A stretch of DNA of 16,218 nt. It comes from Acidobacteriaceae bacterium. GTDB lineage: Bacteria > Acidobacteriota > Terriglobia > Terriglobales > Acidobacteriaceae. Below, one piece after another: positions 1 to 8,017 of the stretch. The notes beneath the pieces were generated by a model that was given only the letters and a program-made list of their open reading frames with translations, made no database searches and was not told the origin of the DNA. The stretch spans positions 4,518-20,735 of the forward strand of contig PLBX01000221.1 of the NCBI GenBank assembly GCA_003135495.1, written 5' to 3'. The translations under genes and the position numbers were made by a program. How positions within the stretch are numbered: the stretch's first letter is position 1; every line of letters starts with the position of its first letter.

Positions 1-1
1 C

Positions 2-2470
2 CTTGCGCCTTCAACTCTCGGCCGCTGGCTAATAGGGTTGGTTATTGGCATTACGATGCTGACATCGGCATTCGCCCAGCAGCCGCCTCCTTCGCCATTC
101 TGGACCAACCACGGCGATAACGCCCGCGACGGGTCTAACATTAATGAGCCCTTTCTCACTCCGGCTAATGTCAACTCCCATAGCTTCGGCAAGCTGTTTA
201 CCTTCCCCGTTGACTATGTCGTAATGGCTCAGCCTCTCTTCATACCTAGCGTGAACATTCCCGGGCAAGGGACCCATAATGTCGTTTACGTCGCCACCCA
301 GGCGGATTCCGTTTATGCCTTTGACGCTGACAACGGAAGTCAACTCTGGTATGCCAGCATGCTCGATGGTGGCACCACCGCCGCCACCGCCAGCGGCACT
401 CTCCCTTGCGGCACTTCGTTTGGCTACAACCAGGAGGGCATCATTGGCACTCCGGTCATCGATACCGCCACCAACACCATGTACTTGGTCGCGAAGACTG
501 CCTTCAGCGGGGTCGTCCGGCACACCCTGCATGCTCTCGATATCACGACCGGATTAGATCTGGTCGCACCAGTGCTGATCACCGCGACCAGCACCAGCAC
601 TGGCACTGTGAACTATGGAAAGGTCACGCAGTTCAATAGCCTCCACGAGAAAAACCGTCCCGGACTATTGCTGCTGAACAATACCATCTATATGGGCTTT
701 GGCTCGAACGGCTGTAACGACAAAGCTAGTGGTTGGCTGCTTGCCTACGACGAAGGCAGCTTGTCGCAAATCGCGTCCTTTAACACCGCACCCGACAACG
801 GACTCGCTTCCATCTGGCAGGCTGGCACCGGTATTGCCGCCGATGAGGCGGGTAACGTCTTTGTGGAGACCGCTGAATCGTGCTCTCATTGCTACAACAT
901 TCCAACCGGCGGGCAGACCTACGGCAACAGCGTTTTGAAGCTTGATCCTGGCGACCTCACGATCGCCGACTACTTTACCCCGTCGGATGTTGCCTATCTC
1001 AATCAATATGATCTCGACTTGAGTTCCGCCGGCGCGCTGATTCTTCCCGATCAGAATGGCCCCTATCCTCATGAACTCATCGCCAGCGGCAAACAGGGCT
1101 TCGTTTACGTTCTTAACCGTGACCTCATGGGAGCCTACGAAGTTAACGATAGTGGAGTCATTCAGGAAACTACTCTCATTCCCGGAGAGACCAGCACCAC
1201 GGTGACCGACGCCGAATTCGGCGGGCCTGCTTACTGGAACAACACCGTGTATTTCACTCCTACCAATTCGCCAGTGATGGCTTTTCCATTGTCCGGGGGG
1301 TTGCTAGGTACTCCTGCTACGACGGATGCGAAGTATAACGGCGGGCACTCGCCGTCCATTTCCGCTAACGGCACGACCGCTGGAGTTCTTTGGGACGTAA
1401 CAGGCTCTCTTCTGGCTTTCGACGCTGTTTCCCTTCAGCTGCTTTACAACTCAAATTTGGTCGCGAATAAGCGCGACACATTGCCGGCCGTCGGTCATTT
1501 TGTCACCCAGACCGTCGCTAACGGCAAGGTTTATGTCGGGACGACGACCAGCGTAGTGGCCTACGGGCTGTTCCAAGTTCTTAACGTTACCGGCGGCAAC
1601 GGTCAAACCGCCACCGTGGCTACAACGCTGGCCGCGCCCATTCAAGTCCAAGCTCTAAATCCTTACACCGGACAACCAGACGTTGGTGCGACCGTCACTT
1701 TCAGTGATGGCGGCAAAGGTGGTGTATTCAACCCCGCATCTGCAGTCAGCGATTCAAACGGGAATGTGTCGACCATCTATACCGTTTCGAAAACCGCGGG
1801 CACCTACACTCTGACCATTTCCGGAGTGGGTTTCGCGAATGGTACGGTGTCCGCCACGGCTAAGGTCGGTCCTCCGTTCCAGATCATTTACATCCAGGGA
1901 CAGAAGCAGACTGCCGCAGCCGGTTCCTACCTCGCCAGCCCCGTAGTCGCGAAGGTGGTGGATCTCTACAAAAATGGTGTGCCCGGCGTTACAGTTTACT
2001 TCTCCGCCAGTAACGGCGGCGTTATCGGTTCATCTTCTGCGGTCACTGGCGCTAACGGCTTGGCAAGCACCACCTTGCAGTTGCCCACCACTGTCGGCAC
2101 CGTTAAAGTGATCACCTCATCGAGCGGCATCCCGAGCGCGTCTATTCCTGAATATTCCGTTGCCGGACCACCGGCGACGATCAACATTACCGGCGGCAAT
2201 AATCAATTGGCATTGGCCGGGACACAATTACCACAGCCTCTTACCGTTTTCGTAAGTGATCAATACGGCAATCCTGTTTCCGGTAACAGCGTCACATTCT
2301 CTGACGGAGGCGCTGGAGGCAGCTTTTCCAACATCAATCCCGTGATCAGCACTAGTGGTGGAACGGCTGCGCAAGCCTACACGCTCCCCGCGTCTTCCGG
2401 AAAGATCATCGTTCAGGCCACGGCGAATGGATTGGCGAACTCCGCGGTCTTTACTGAAACCGCCCAGTAA
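2..2470 (+). CDS. Secreted PQQ-type beta-propeller protein with three C-terminal Ig-like (Big-1 type) repeats, 5'-partial
   Basis: The reading frame is open to the left edge. A TTG at 38 could start it, but the residues before it (RWLIGLVIG) continue the hydrophobic core of the signal peptide, so the true start is probably upstream of the window. The likely signal-peptidase site is after AFA, before QQPPP. Counting from 38, residues 20-510 carry PQQ/YncE-like blade motifs such as VVYVATQADSVYAFDADNG, GTPVIDTATNTMYLVAK and KQGFVYVLNRD. Three Ig-like repeats follow at about 512-610, 612-708 and 709-810. Each begins with a TGGNxQ-like or IQGQKQ strand and contains a GxxVTFSDGG or VTVYFSASNGG core, as in bacterial Ig/invasin-like domains. 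No catalytic site is recognisable, and a role in surface binding or adhesion is inferred. A CSHC pair and other cysteines in the propeller could form disulfides in the periplasm. The gene is convergent with the sulfotransferase operon. Confidence 0.85.
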   Translation, partial: LAPSTLGRWLIGLVIGITMLTSAFAQQPPPSPFWTNHGDNARDGSNINEPFLTPANVNSHSFGKLFTFPVDYVVMAQPLFIPSVNIPGQGTHNVVYVATQADSVYAFDADNGSQLWYASMLDGGTTAATASGTLPCGTSFGYNQEGIIGTPVIDTATNTMYLVAKTAFSGVVRHTLHALDITTGLDLVAPVLITATSTSTGTVNYGKVTQFNSLHEKNRPGLLLLNNTIYMGFGSNGCNDKASGWLLAYDEGSLSQIASFNTAPDNGLASIWQAGTGIAADEAGNVFVETAESCSHCYNIPTGGQTYGNSVLKLDPGDLTIADYFTPSDVAYLNQYDLDLSSAGALILPDQNGPYPHELIASGKQGFVYVLNRDLMGAYEVNDSGVIQETTLIPGETSTTVTDAEFGGPAYWNNTVYFTPTNSPVMAFPLSGGLLGTPATTDAKYNGGHSPSISANGTTAGVLWDVTGSLLAFDAVSLQLLYNSNLVANKRDTLPAVGHFVTQTVANGKVYVGTTTSVVAYGLFQVLNVTGGNGQTATVATTLAAPIQVQALNPYTGQPDVGATVTFSDGGKGGVFNPASAVSDSNGNVSTIYTVSKTAGTYTLTISGVGFANGTVSATAKVGPPFQIIYIQGQKQTAAAGSYLASPVVAKVVDLYKNGVPGVTVYFSASNGGVIGSSSAVTGANGLASTTLQLPTTVGTVKVITSSSGIPSASIPEYSVAGPPATINITGGNNQLALAGTQLPQPLTVFVSDQYGNPVSGNSVTFSDGGAGGSFSNINPVISTSGGTAAQAYTLPASSGKIIVQATANGLANSAVFTETAQ

Positions 2471-2512
2471 CGCTGCTTCATGCTGGCTGAATACATTTGA
2501 ATCAATCGTAAG

Positions 2513-2531
2513 AAAAGCCCGGTTGGCTTTT
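2513..2531. terminator. Putative bidirectional hairpin terminator
   Basis: A perfect 7-bp inverted repeat, AAAAGCC / GGCTTTT, is separated by a 5-nt loop (CGGTT). It lies 43 bp after the stop of the propeller gene and about 100 bp after the end of the minus-strand sulfotransferase operon. The T-rich arm serves either strand, as expected between convergent genes. The stem is short and A/T-rich at its base, so termination strength is uncertain. Confidence 0.5.
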
Positions 2532-2540
2532 GCAGGATTT

Positions 2541-2568
2541 TCTTCGTGTACCTTAGTGTCCTTGGTGG
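2541..2568. repeat. Degenerate 9-bp tandem repeat (interspersed-repeat type)
   Basis: Three units of the form (T/C)CTTNGTGT stand nearly in register: TCTTCGTGT at 2541-2549, one extra A at 2550, CCTTAGTGT at 2551-2559 and CCTTGGTGG at 2560-2568. On the other strand this reads CCACCAAGG-ACACTAAGG-T-ACACGAAGA. It resembles the ACACNAAGG-type repeats that recur in non-coding DNA of many environmental bacterial genomes; that resemblance is from memory. It lies in the convergent gap beside the putative terminator and has no coding explanation. Confidence 0.45.
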
Positions 2569-2631
2569 TTTCCGATTTCTCTCAACCATCAAGGACAGTA
2601 GGGCACACGATCCTTCTGCCGACGGAGGCTC

Positions 2632-3480
2632 TCAATTAGTTTCTGTAAACCGAGCATCAACGGCGGCCCGCTTTTCCGGATACTGCAGCTCGTATCCCAG
2701 ATAAACCATCAAATCTCCCCAGGCATCCTCGAGTTCCACCACCGCTGCCTCCGGTAGAGTCTTCCTCCATCCCCCGACATGAGCCGATCGAACGAAGGGA
2801 ATATCCTGGCGTGAGTTCTTTGTCACCAGGGCCGCCGAGCTGCCCCCTTCCAGCTTTCGCATCTGATCGGCGGAAGAGCGTTCCACCGCCTGCGCCACCA
2901 GCTCGGGAGTTACTTCAAGGCCGAGAAACGATGCCACTCGATTTAGTTCCACTTCTGTGCGCGCGAGCATGTCTTCATAACGCAGGAGCAGGAAATCGTT
3001 AGAGTTCTGTCGCGTGACCAGCCAACTGGCAACGTTTCCACCCCAGGAACTGTAGTCGCACGTTTCACCCGCCACAAAGCTTCTGACAAATTTCTCGATC
3101 GGATAATTGTCATCGATTCGCCGCCGCTTTCGAAAAAAATGGAATTGCGAAACGACAACGTCGCGGGGATCTCGAACGATGTATATGACCTTGCGATATC
3201 GCGCATCGAAATACTGGTGACTCTTCATTACCCGGGGCCGGGGCACAGCAGCTAATTGGTTTGTCGTGAGCCCTTCCGATTCGGGGACCAGCCGGTCGAT
3301 ATTGCCGAAGTTCGGTGTTTCTTCCGGATGTATTAAATGGGCAATTAAGAATCGTGTCCACGTATTGCCGGACTTTGGAAATGAAACGATAAACACGTCA
3401 TCGTCAAACACTTGAAAATAGCGGCCCGGATTGGACTTTCCAAGTGCACGTTTCGTCGCATTGACAAGGCGCTTGATCAT
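2632..3480 (-). CDS. PAPS-dependent sulfotransferase (Sulfotransfer_1 family), copy A
   Basis: The predicted cytoplasmic enzyme transfers sulfate from PAPS to a hydroxyl or amine of an acceptor, here probably a glycan. The 282-residue product has the family landmarks in order. The 5'-phosphosulfate loop is PKSGNTW at 35-41. KSH at 86-88 corresponds to the KTH that holds the catalytic histidine in cytosolic SULTs. The 3'-phosphate segment is YIVRDPRDVVVSQ at 100-112, followed by LLLRYEDML. A GGWRK segment near the C-terminus occupies the place of the RKGxxGDW loop. The ATG at 3480 is preferred because AAGGA lies 4 nt upstream. A longer frame to 3573 would overlap the previous gene and adds 31 residues without family similarity. 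It is the last gene of the operon. All key elements are present, so it is expected to be active; the acceptor cannot be told from sequence. Confidence 0.93.
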   Translation of the reverse strand: MIKRLVNATKRALGKSNPGRYFQVFDDDVFIVSFPKSGNTWTRFLIAHLIHPEETPNFGNIDRLVPESEGLTTNQLAAVPRPRVMKSHQYFDARYRKVIYIVRDPRDVVVSQFHFFRKRRRIDDNYPIEKFVRSFVAGETCDYSSWGGNVASWLVTRQNSNDFLLLRYEDMLARTEVELNRVASFLGLEVTPELVAQAVERSSADQMRKLEGGSSAALVTKNSRQDIPFVRSAHVGGWRKTLPEAAVVELEDAWGDLMVYLGYELQYPEKRAAVDARFTETN

Positions 3481-3484
3481 AGAA

Positions 3485-3490
3485 TCCTTA
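3485..3490 (-). promoter_or_regulatory. Ribosome binding site deciding the start of sulfotransferase copy A
   Basis: The minus strand reads TAAGGA followed by TTCT and ATG (3480). This Shine-Dalgarno-like site lies in the 49-bp gap after the preceding gene's stop. It supports the ATG at 3480 over the in-frame upstream start that would overlap that gene. Confidence 0.6.
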
Positions 3491-3529
3491 TCGCGGGATT
3501 CACCGGAACGAAATTGAGGGCAGGGAATA

Positions 3530-4363
3530 TCAGGGGCGATTACCGTTCCCGGTACCGGTCTTGCCGCGGCCATCCGACATCAGCAACGCAATCAGGCTGG
3601 ACTTAAGCGCGTCACCAGGGTCGCGAGTCGTGAGTTTATATCCCAGACAAGCCATGATGTCGCCCCACGCCGCTTCGATACTCGCTACCTGCGCTTCCAG
3701 CAATTCATTTCGTTTATCGACTAATGGAGCAAGAGAACTTCGTTCAATGGCCTGCGAGATTTTCTTAGGGTCCGTCGGCAATCCCAGGAAGTCAGCCACC
3801 CGCTTCAATTCGCGCTCGGCATCGGCTACGAGATCTTCATATCGCAACCACAAAAAACCCGGGTGGCTGAAGCGTACGGCCATCCAACTTCCCACGTTCT
3901 CTCCCCACGATCCAGAATCATCCTGAGGTGCGCGCTCCTTCACGTCTCTTCCTGCAAGAAATCGGTCAATAAAGTCCGCGATAGAAAGTTGATCGTCAAT
4001 TTTGCGCAACTTGCGGAGGGTTTCGTACCGCGATTGGGCCACATCACGGGGATCGCGAACCAGATAAATGACGCGCCGGTAGCGGGCATCGAAACCGCTA
4101 TGCGTATTCATAATTCGCGGACGCGGAGACCGGTCAAAATCTCGCTTCGTACTGACATCGACGTCGAGAACCACTTGGCGCAAATTGTCGAAATTCACCT
4201 CTCTATCGGGATGGAATAAGTTCGCAAGAAGAAATTGCAAAGCCGTGCAACCCGACTGCGGATAGGAGGCCAATAGAATGTCGTCTCGGAATACCGGCAG
4301 GATTCGCCCCGGACGGTGTAGCCCGAATAGATGCTTCACGCCTTTTGCGAGATGACGTATCAT
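3530..4363 (-). CDS. Degenerate sulfotransferase-like protein, copy B (probably non-canonical or inactive)
   Basis: This 277-residue paralogue of the two flanking sulfotransferases aligns with them without gaps over the first 112 residues. Several functional elements are changed. The 5'-phosphosulfate loop is PQSGCTA (35-41) where its siblings have PKSGNTW or PRSGNTW, so the basic residue and the Trp are lost. KSH at 86-88 has become NTH, keeping the histidine but losing the lysine. About 28 residues that carry the GGWRK or GKWKS loop in the siblings are missing between ERSS and the conserved AAWGDIM motif. The 3'-phosphate segment YLVRDPRDVAQS (100-111) and LRYEDL are retained. The frame is intact with no stop or frameshift, and GAGGG lies 4 nt before the ATG. 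It may be inactive, regulatory, or able to bind a different nucleotide. Family membership is firm; sulfotransferase activity is doubtful. Confidence 0.85.
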   Translation of the reverse strand: MIRHLAKGVKHLFGLHRPGRILPVFRDDILLASYPQSGCTALQFLLANLFHPDREVNFDNLRQVVLDVDVSTKRDFDRSPRPRIMNTHSGFDARYRRVIYLVRDPRDVAQSRYETLRKLRKIDDQLSIADFIDRFLAGRDVKERAPQDDSGSWGENVGSWMAVRFSHPGFLWLRYEDLVADAERELKRVADFLGLPTDPKKISQAIERSSLAPLVDKRNELLEAQVASIEAAWGDIMACLGYKLTTRDPGDALKSSLIALLMSDGRGKTGTGNGNRP

Positions 4364-4438
4364 CTGACCCTCAAAAACTTCCGCGCCGAAAACGACTTCT
4401 TGGTTTGCAAAGAATCCCGCTCAGCCCCTTCTGCATAG

Positions 4439-6010
4439 CTACTGCTCATTCTGATATTCAACGGCAACCAATGCTTGCGGCGGCTGCTCTGCCTTTACCG
4501 GTGGCTTCACGCCCGCAATCTCGGCGACATGAAACGCACGGTTTGTGCGATAAGCCCAGAAAAGACCGACGCCGTAAGTTGGGCTCAACAGCAAAAGTTC
4601 GATCGTCAACTGAATCAGGTTGCGAGGATAAAAAAAACGGTTGGCGAGCCACAAAGCCGTCACCAACGGAAGCGTCAAAAGCGTTGGCAGCAAGTAAGCG
4701 CCGCGCACAAAAGTCCCGATAGGAACGCCTATTTGTTTCTTTAAATGTCGAGGAAAAAATACCAGGCAAGTAAAGCTGAGAGGAATGGCGGTCCCGAGCG
4801 CGTCACCCACGATTCCGAGCGGCCGCACAAGAGCAATACTTAAAATAAGATTGGCGACTCCCTCGATGGCGGTGACCGCCGCCAGGGTTTGATGTTTTCC
4901 AAGGCCGAACAGAATGCGTCCCGAAGCAGCCTGCGCCAACATGAGCGTGAAGGGAATGATCATCACCACCAGCACTGGGTAGCTCCCGGGAACGTAGCGG
5001 GCCCCGACCCATATGCGGATAATATGCTTGCCGAACAGAATCAGGATCGCGGTAATGGGAAAAATAAGGAACGCGCAGGCGCGGTTCCCGGCAATATAAA
5101 TTTTCCGCACCCGTTCGAGATCGCCAGTCGCCTCTGACTGGCTCGACATCGGCACAAAAATCTGCGCCAGGCTGGTAACGAATTCCTGGGCATAATCGAC
5201 AATGCGGGCTCCGAAGTTAAACCATGTCACCGCGACCGTCGACATCATCGTTCCCAGCACGATTTCGTCGGTGCGGAAGCGCAGTCGCGCAGCCACCAGC
5301 ACAATGAAAGTGGTGCCGCCGTAATTGACCATATGCCGCAACGAAGCGCGATCCACATGGCTGAAGCCGAGCCGTACAGGACACAATCGAAATGCAATGA
5401 AGCCGCGCAGAATTGAAGACAGCAGCGGCAGCAGAACCGTTATTAAAGCCACCGTCAGCAACCCGTATCCGCGATTTAAAAAATAAACAATTAAAACGGC
5501 GCGAGCGAGCGTCGCGCCGATGCTCGTCCAGTTCAGAATATAAAAGCGCTGCAACCCTTCGAGCATTCCCCCGAACACGCCGAGTGGAAAACCAAGACTG
5601 ACCGAGGCCCCGACCATGAGCAGCAACAGCCGCGTCTCGGAATGCATTCCGCTCGGAATGCGAAACGCACGCTCCAGAGAAGAACTCAACAGAGTGGTCA
5701 CCGCCATGCACACCACGCCGATGCCGGTGTAGCTGAAGAGCGCTGTGTTGATGAATGAAGTGAGTTTGTCACTCTCGCCCGTCGCAGAATATTTCGAGAC
5801 GTAGCGGATGATGGAGGAACGGATACCCAGGTCAAAGAGACCGTAGTAGCCGGTAATGGAGAAGATCAGAATCCAAATGCCAAAAGCGGCGTCTCCCAAT
5901 CGATGCACAATGAATGGCGAGAGAAAAATACCAACAATGACGTTGACGCCTAGCGCCGACCAGCTCGATCCTACGTTCTTCAGGATCGCCGTTTTTTCAT
6001 GCTTCCGCAT
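4439..6010 (-). CDS. Oligosaccharide flippase, Wzx/polysaccharide-synthase (MATE-like MOP) type
   Basis: The 523-residue integral membrane protein has roughly 12-14 hydrophobic segments spread over its length and a short cytoplasmic N-terminus (MRKHEKTAILKN). Early segments carry motifs typical of the MOP exporter superfamily: LSPFIVHRLGDAAFGIW, followed by GYYGLFDLGIRSSIIRYVSKY. The final ~40 residues are hydrophilic. Such proteins move undecaprenyl-linked oligosaccharide units from the cytoplasmic to the periplasmic face of the inner membrane. Its position among sulfotransferases and a GT2 enzyme suggests that the cargo is the glycan they build or decorate. The start is the ATG at 6010 with GGAG 3 nt upstream, a short spacing. 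No polymerase (Wzy) gene is adjacent. Flippase family is confident; the substrate is inferred. Confidence 0.9.
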   Translation of the reverse strand: MRKHEKTAILKNVGSSWSALGVNVIVGIFLSPFIVHRLGDAAFGIWILIFSITGYYGLFDLGIRSSIIRYVSKYSATGESDKLTSFINTALFSYTGIGVVCMAVTTLLSSSLERAFRIPSGMHSETRLLLLMVGASVSLGFPLGVFGGMLEGLQRFYILNWTSIGATLARAVLIVYFLNRGYGLLTVALITVLLPLLSSILRGFIAFRLCPVRLGFSHVDRASLRHMVNYGGTTFIVLVAARLRFRTDEIVLGTMMSTVAVTWFNFGARIVDYAQEFVTSLAQIFVPMSSQSEATGDLERVRKIYIAGNRACAFLIFPITAILILFGKHIIRIWVGARYVPGSYPVLVVMIIPFTLMLAQAASGRILFGLGKHQTLAAVTAIEGVANLILSIALVRPLGIVGDALGTAIPLSFTCLVFFPRHLKKQIGVPIGTFVRGAYLLPTLLTLPLVTALWLANRFFYPRNLIQLTIELLLLSPTYGVGLFWAYRTNRAFHVAEIAGVKPPVKAEQPPQALVAVEYQNEQ

Positions 6011-6075
6011 CTGCTCCAGTCCGTTCTAGATTCTCGCGTCCTCGCGCAGATTGCCATTCGCTAACGTTGTGGCCG

Positions 6076-6936
6076 TCATTCGCGCTTCCCAAGCAGGACC
6101 GCGTTGGCAGATGGAATATCCCTTCGCGTCACCAGTTCGTATCCCAGTCGCGCCATGATATTGCCCCAGGCCGCCTCAATCTCTTCGACTGCGGACGATG
6201 GCAACACGGACTTCCATTTCCCCGCCACCGCAGTGCCGATAAACGGAATGTCGGCACGCCGATTCTTAGTCGTCACCCACTCCCCGCCTTCTTTCTTCTC
6301 CAGTTGGCGCAGGTGGTCGGCGGAACTGTTCTCTATGGCTTGCAGCAAGCGATCTGGACTGGCATCCACACCGAAAAAGCGCGCCACCTTCTCCAGTTCA
6401 GTCGACGTGTTCGCGATTAAGTCTTCGTAGCGCAATAGCAGAAACGACGGCCGTCCATCGCGAGCTGCCACCCATGTGGACACATTTTCCGCCCACGTCC
6501 CCCATGCCGCCGACAGAAGCGTCCCTTCCACAAAGCCGTGAACAAACTGCTCTATCGGTAAAGCATCCTCGGTATGGCCAAACTTGCGTGAGAAATTGTA
6601 GTAGGAAATCGCCACGTCCCGCGGATCACGCGTAATGTACAGCACTTTCGGATAACGATGGTCGAAGTACTGATGGCTCTTGATCACACGCGGCCCTGGA
6701 AGCCTCTTCATGTATCGGCTGGACTGCGCTTCTGCGTCCGGTATCAGTCGTTCAATGTTGGCGAAACTCACGGATTGACCGGGAAAGAGCAGGTTTGCAA
6801 TAAGGAAACGAGTCCAGGTATTTCCCGAGCGCGGATAAGACACAATGAGCGTGTCGTCCGGTCGTACCGCCATTTGGCGGCCCGCAAAGTCTGTGCCAAG
6901 CAAATATCGGGCGATCCGTTTGACGCCGTACATCAT
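6076..6936 (-). CDS. PAPS-dependent sulfotransferase (Sulfotransfer_1 family), copy C
   Basis: The 286-residue product has the full set of family elements: PRSGNTW at 35-41, with Arg in place of the usual Lys; KSH at 86-88; YITRDPRDVAISYY for the 3'-phosphate; LLLRYEDLI; and a C-terminal GKWKSVLP segment in the place of the RKG loop. It is colinear with copies A and B, without gaps from residue 1 to beyond residue 88, so the three are duplicates of one ancestral gene. Two ATGs are adjacent (6936 and 6933); GGAG lies 10 nt before the first. It sits between the GT2 and flippase genes, 65 bp from each. It is expected to sulfate an intermediate of the glycan. Whether its acceptor differs from that of copy A cannot be seen. 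Confidence 0.93.
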   Translation of the reverse strand: MMYGVKRIARYLLGTDFAGRQMAVRPDDTLIVSYPRSGNTWTRFLIANLLFPGQSVSFANIERLIPDAEAQSSRYMKRLPGPRVIKSHQYFDHRYPKVLYITRDPRDVAISYYNFSRKFGHTEDALPIEQFVHGFVEGTLLSAAWGTWAENVSTWVAARDGRPSFLLLRYEDLIANTSTELEKVARFFGVDASPDRLLQAIENSSADHLRQLEKKEGGEWVTTKNRRADIPFIGTAVAGKWKSVLPSSAVEEIEAAWGNIMARLGYELVTRRDIPSANAVLLGKRE

Positions 6937-7001
6937 TGAGAAACTGCTCCGGGAGGAAGATTTTGCAGGCTTTGCATCTGATCACCGCGACGAAAAGTTG
7001 C

Positions 7002-8003
7002 CTACGTTCGTGCTCCGCCAAAGCTCGACATGAAAGCGCCATTGCGGACACGGCTCCACAAAGACGCCAATTTGCGAGTCGCATTCGGTGCGATTTTCAA
7101 ACCAAGTAACAGGAGTTTCAATCTGGTCTCACCCAAAGACTGGTTGGCCTCGGCAAAGTGTTCTCGCGCTTTGTCAAACTGCCGCTGTTGAAGGTCGCAC
7201 TTGCCCTCTTCTACCAGGTACATCGCGCGAATTTCGCTTGCCCGCTTCTCCACTACATCGCGGTCCGTTCCTTTAAGAGGCAAAGTTTGTTTGAATTTCT
7301 CCAGGATGTTCCAATAGGCTTCCGCCATTCTCGCCCTTGACACGCCGAGAGAGCCAGGACGCCCGATGAACAGCCGGGCTTGCACCTTCCGGCTGTAGCC
7401 AATCTTGGCGCCACTGAAAGCTGAGCGCACCCACATGTCATAATCGTCGCATCGCGGAAGCTTTTCGTCGAACAATCCAGCGCGCACTAAAGCAATCTTT
7501 CGCGCCACCACCGTCGAAATCGGAATCTGGCAGCGCTCCTCAATCAATGCGTCGAAGGTTGCCTGTCCCGCCGACGGGCACTGCTCCATGAACTCGCTCT
7601 CTTTCTCGGGGTTCCCCACCAATAGAGCGTTGGAATAAACCAAGTCGAGCGTCGGATCGTCCGCGAACAACTTCATTTGTGACGCCAGATGATCGGGCAT
7701 CCAAGTGTCATCGCTATCCAGGAATGCGACGAACTCGCTCCGTGCTTGCCGGATGGCGTTATTTCTCGCTCCCGCTGCCCGCTTGTTCTCCTGCTTGATG
7801 TAGACGATCCGGTCAAGGTAGGGTGCCAGCGCCTTCTCCAACTCTGCAGTGTCCGGAGAGCCGTCGTTGACCACGATCGCCACAAAATCCGAATAAGTCT
7901 GCGCGAACACCGAATCCAAACATGCCGCGATCAAATCAGCGGTCTTGTAGCTCGGAATGATCACGCTGACTTTAGGCGCCGGATTTGACTGGTCTGCTTG
8001 CAT
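7002..8003 (-). CDS. Glycosyltransferase family 2 with TPR-like C-terminal tail
   Basis: The 333-residue protein has a GT-A nucleotide-sugar domain in its first ~220 residues. VSVIIPSYKTADLI (12-25) opens it, followed by VVNDGS (44-49), GARNNAI (78-84) and the metal-binding DSDD (96-99). GLFDE (176-180) and DDYDMWVR (186-193) correspond to the ED-type acceptor/catalytic motif of inverting GT2 enzymes. Residues about 250-300 are helical and charged with a TPR-like pattern (EEGKCDLQQRQFDKAREHF). No membrane segment is seen, so it should act at the cytoplasmic face. It follows the mutase gene by 14 bp, suggesting translational coupling and perhaps use of UDP-galactofuranose as donor; the donor is an inference. 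The start is the ATG at 8003, with only a weak GAG upstream. Confidence 0.92.
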   Translation of the reverse strand: MQADQSNPAPKVSVIIPSYKTADLIAACLDSVFAQTYSDFVAIVVNDGSPDTAELEKALAPYLDRIVYIKQENKRAAGARNNAIRQARSEFVAFLDSDDTWMPDHLASQMKLFADDPTLDLVYSNALLVGNPEKESEFMEQCPSAGQATFDALIEERCQIPISTVVARKIALVRAGLFDEKLPRCDDYDMWVRSAFSGAKIGYSRKVQARLFIGRPGSLGVSRARMAEAYWNILEKFKQTLPLKGTDRDVVEKRASEIRAMYLVEEGKCDLQQRQFDKAREHFAEANQSLGETRLKLLLLGLKIAPNATRKLASLWSRVRNGAFMSSFGGART

Positions 8004-8017
8004 AATCTCGAGAATAC

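Noticed and set aside
665..1072. 135-codon minus-strand frame opposite the propeller gene
   Set aside because: No family similarity, and the opposite strand encodes clear propeller motifs.
3481..3573. N-terminal extension of sulfotransferase copy A
   Set aside because: It would overlap copy B and adds residues without similarity; the ATG at 3480 has a good ribosome site and aligns with the other copies at residue 1.
5217..5711. 164-codon minus-strand frame inside the flippase gene
   Set aside because: It overlaps the flippase in another frame, is rich in Arg/Cys/His and shows no domain; the flippase reading gives a coherent membrane protein.
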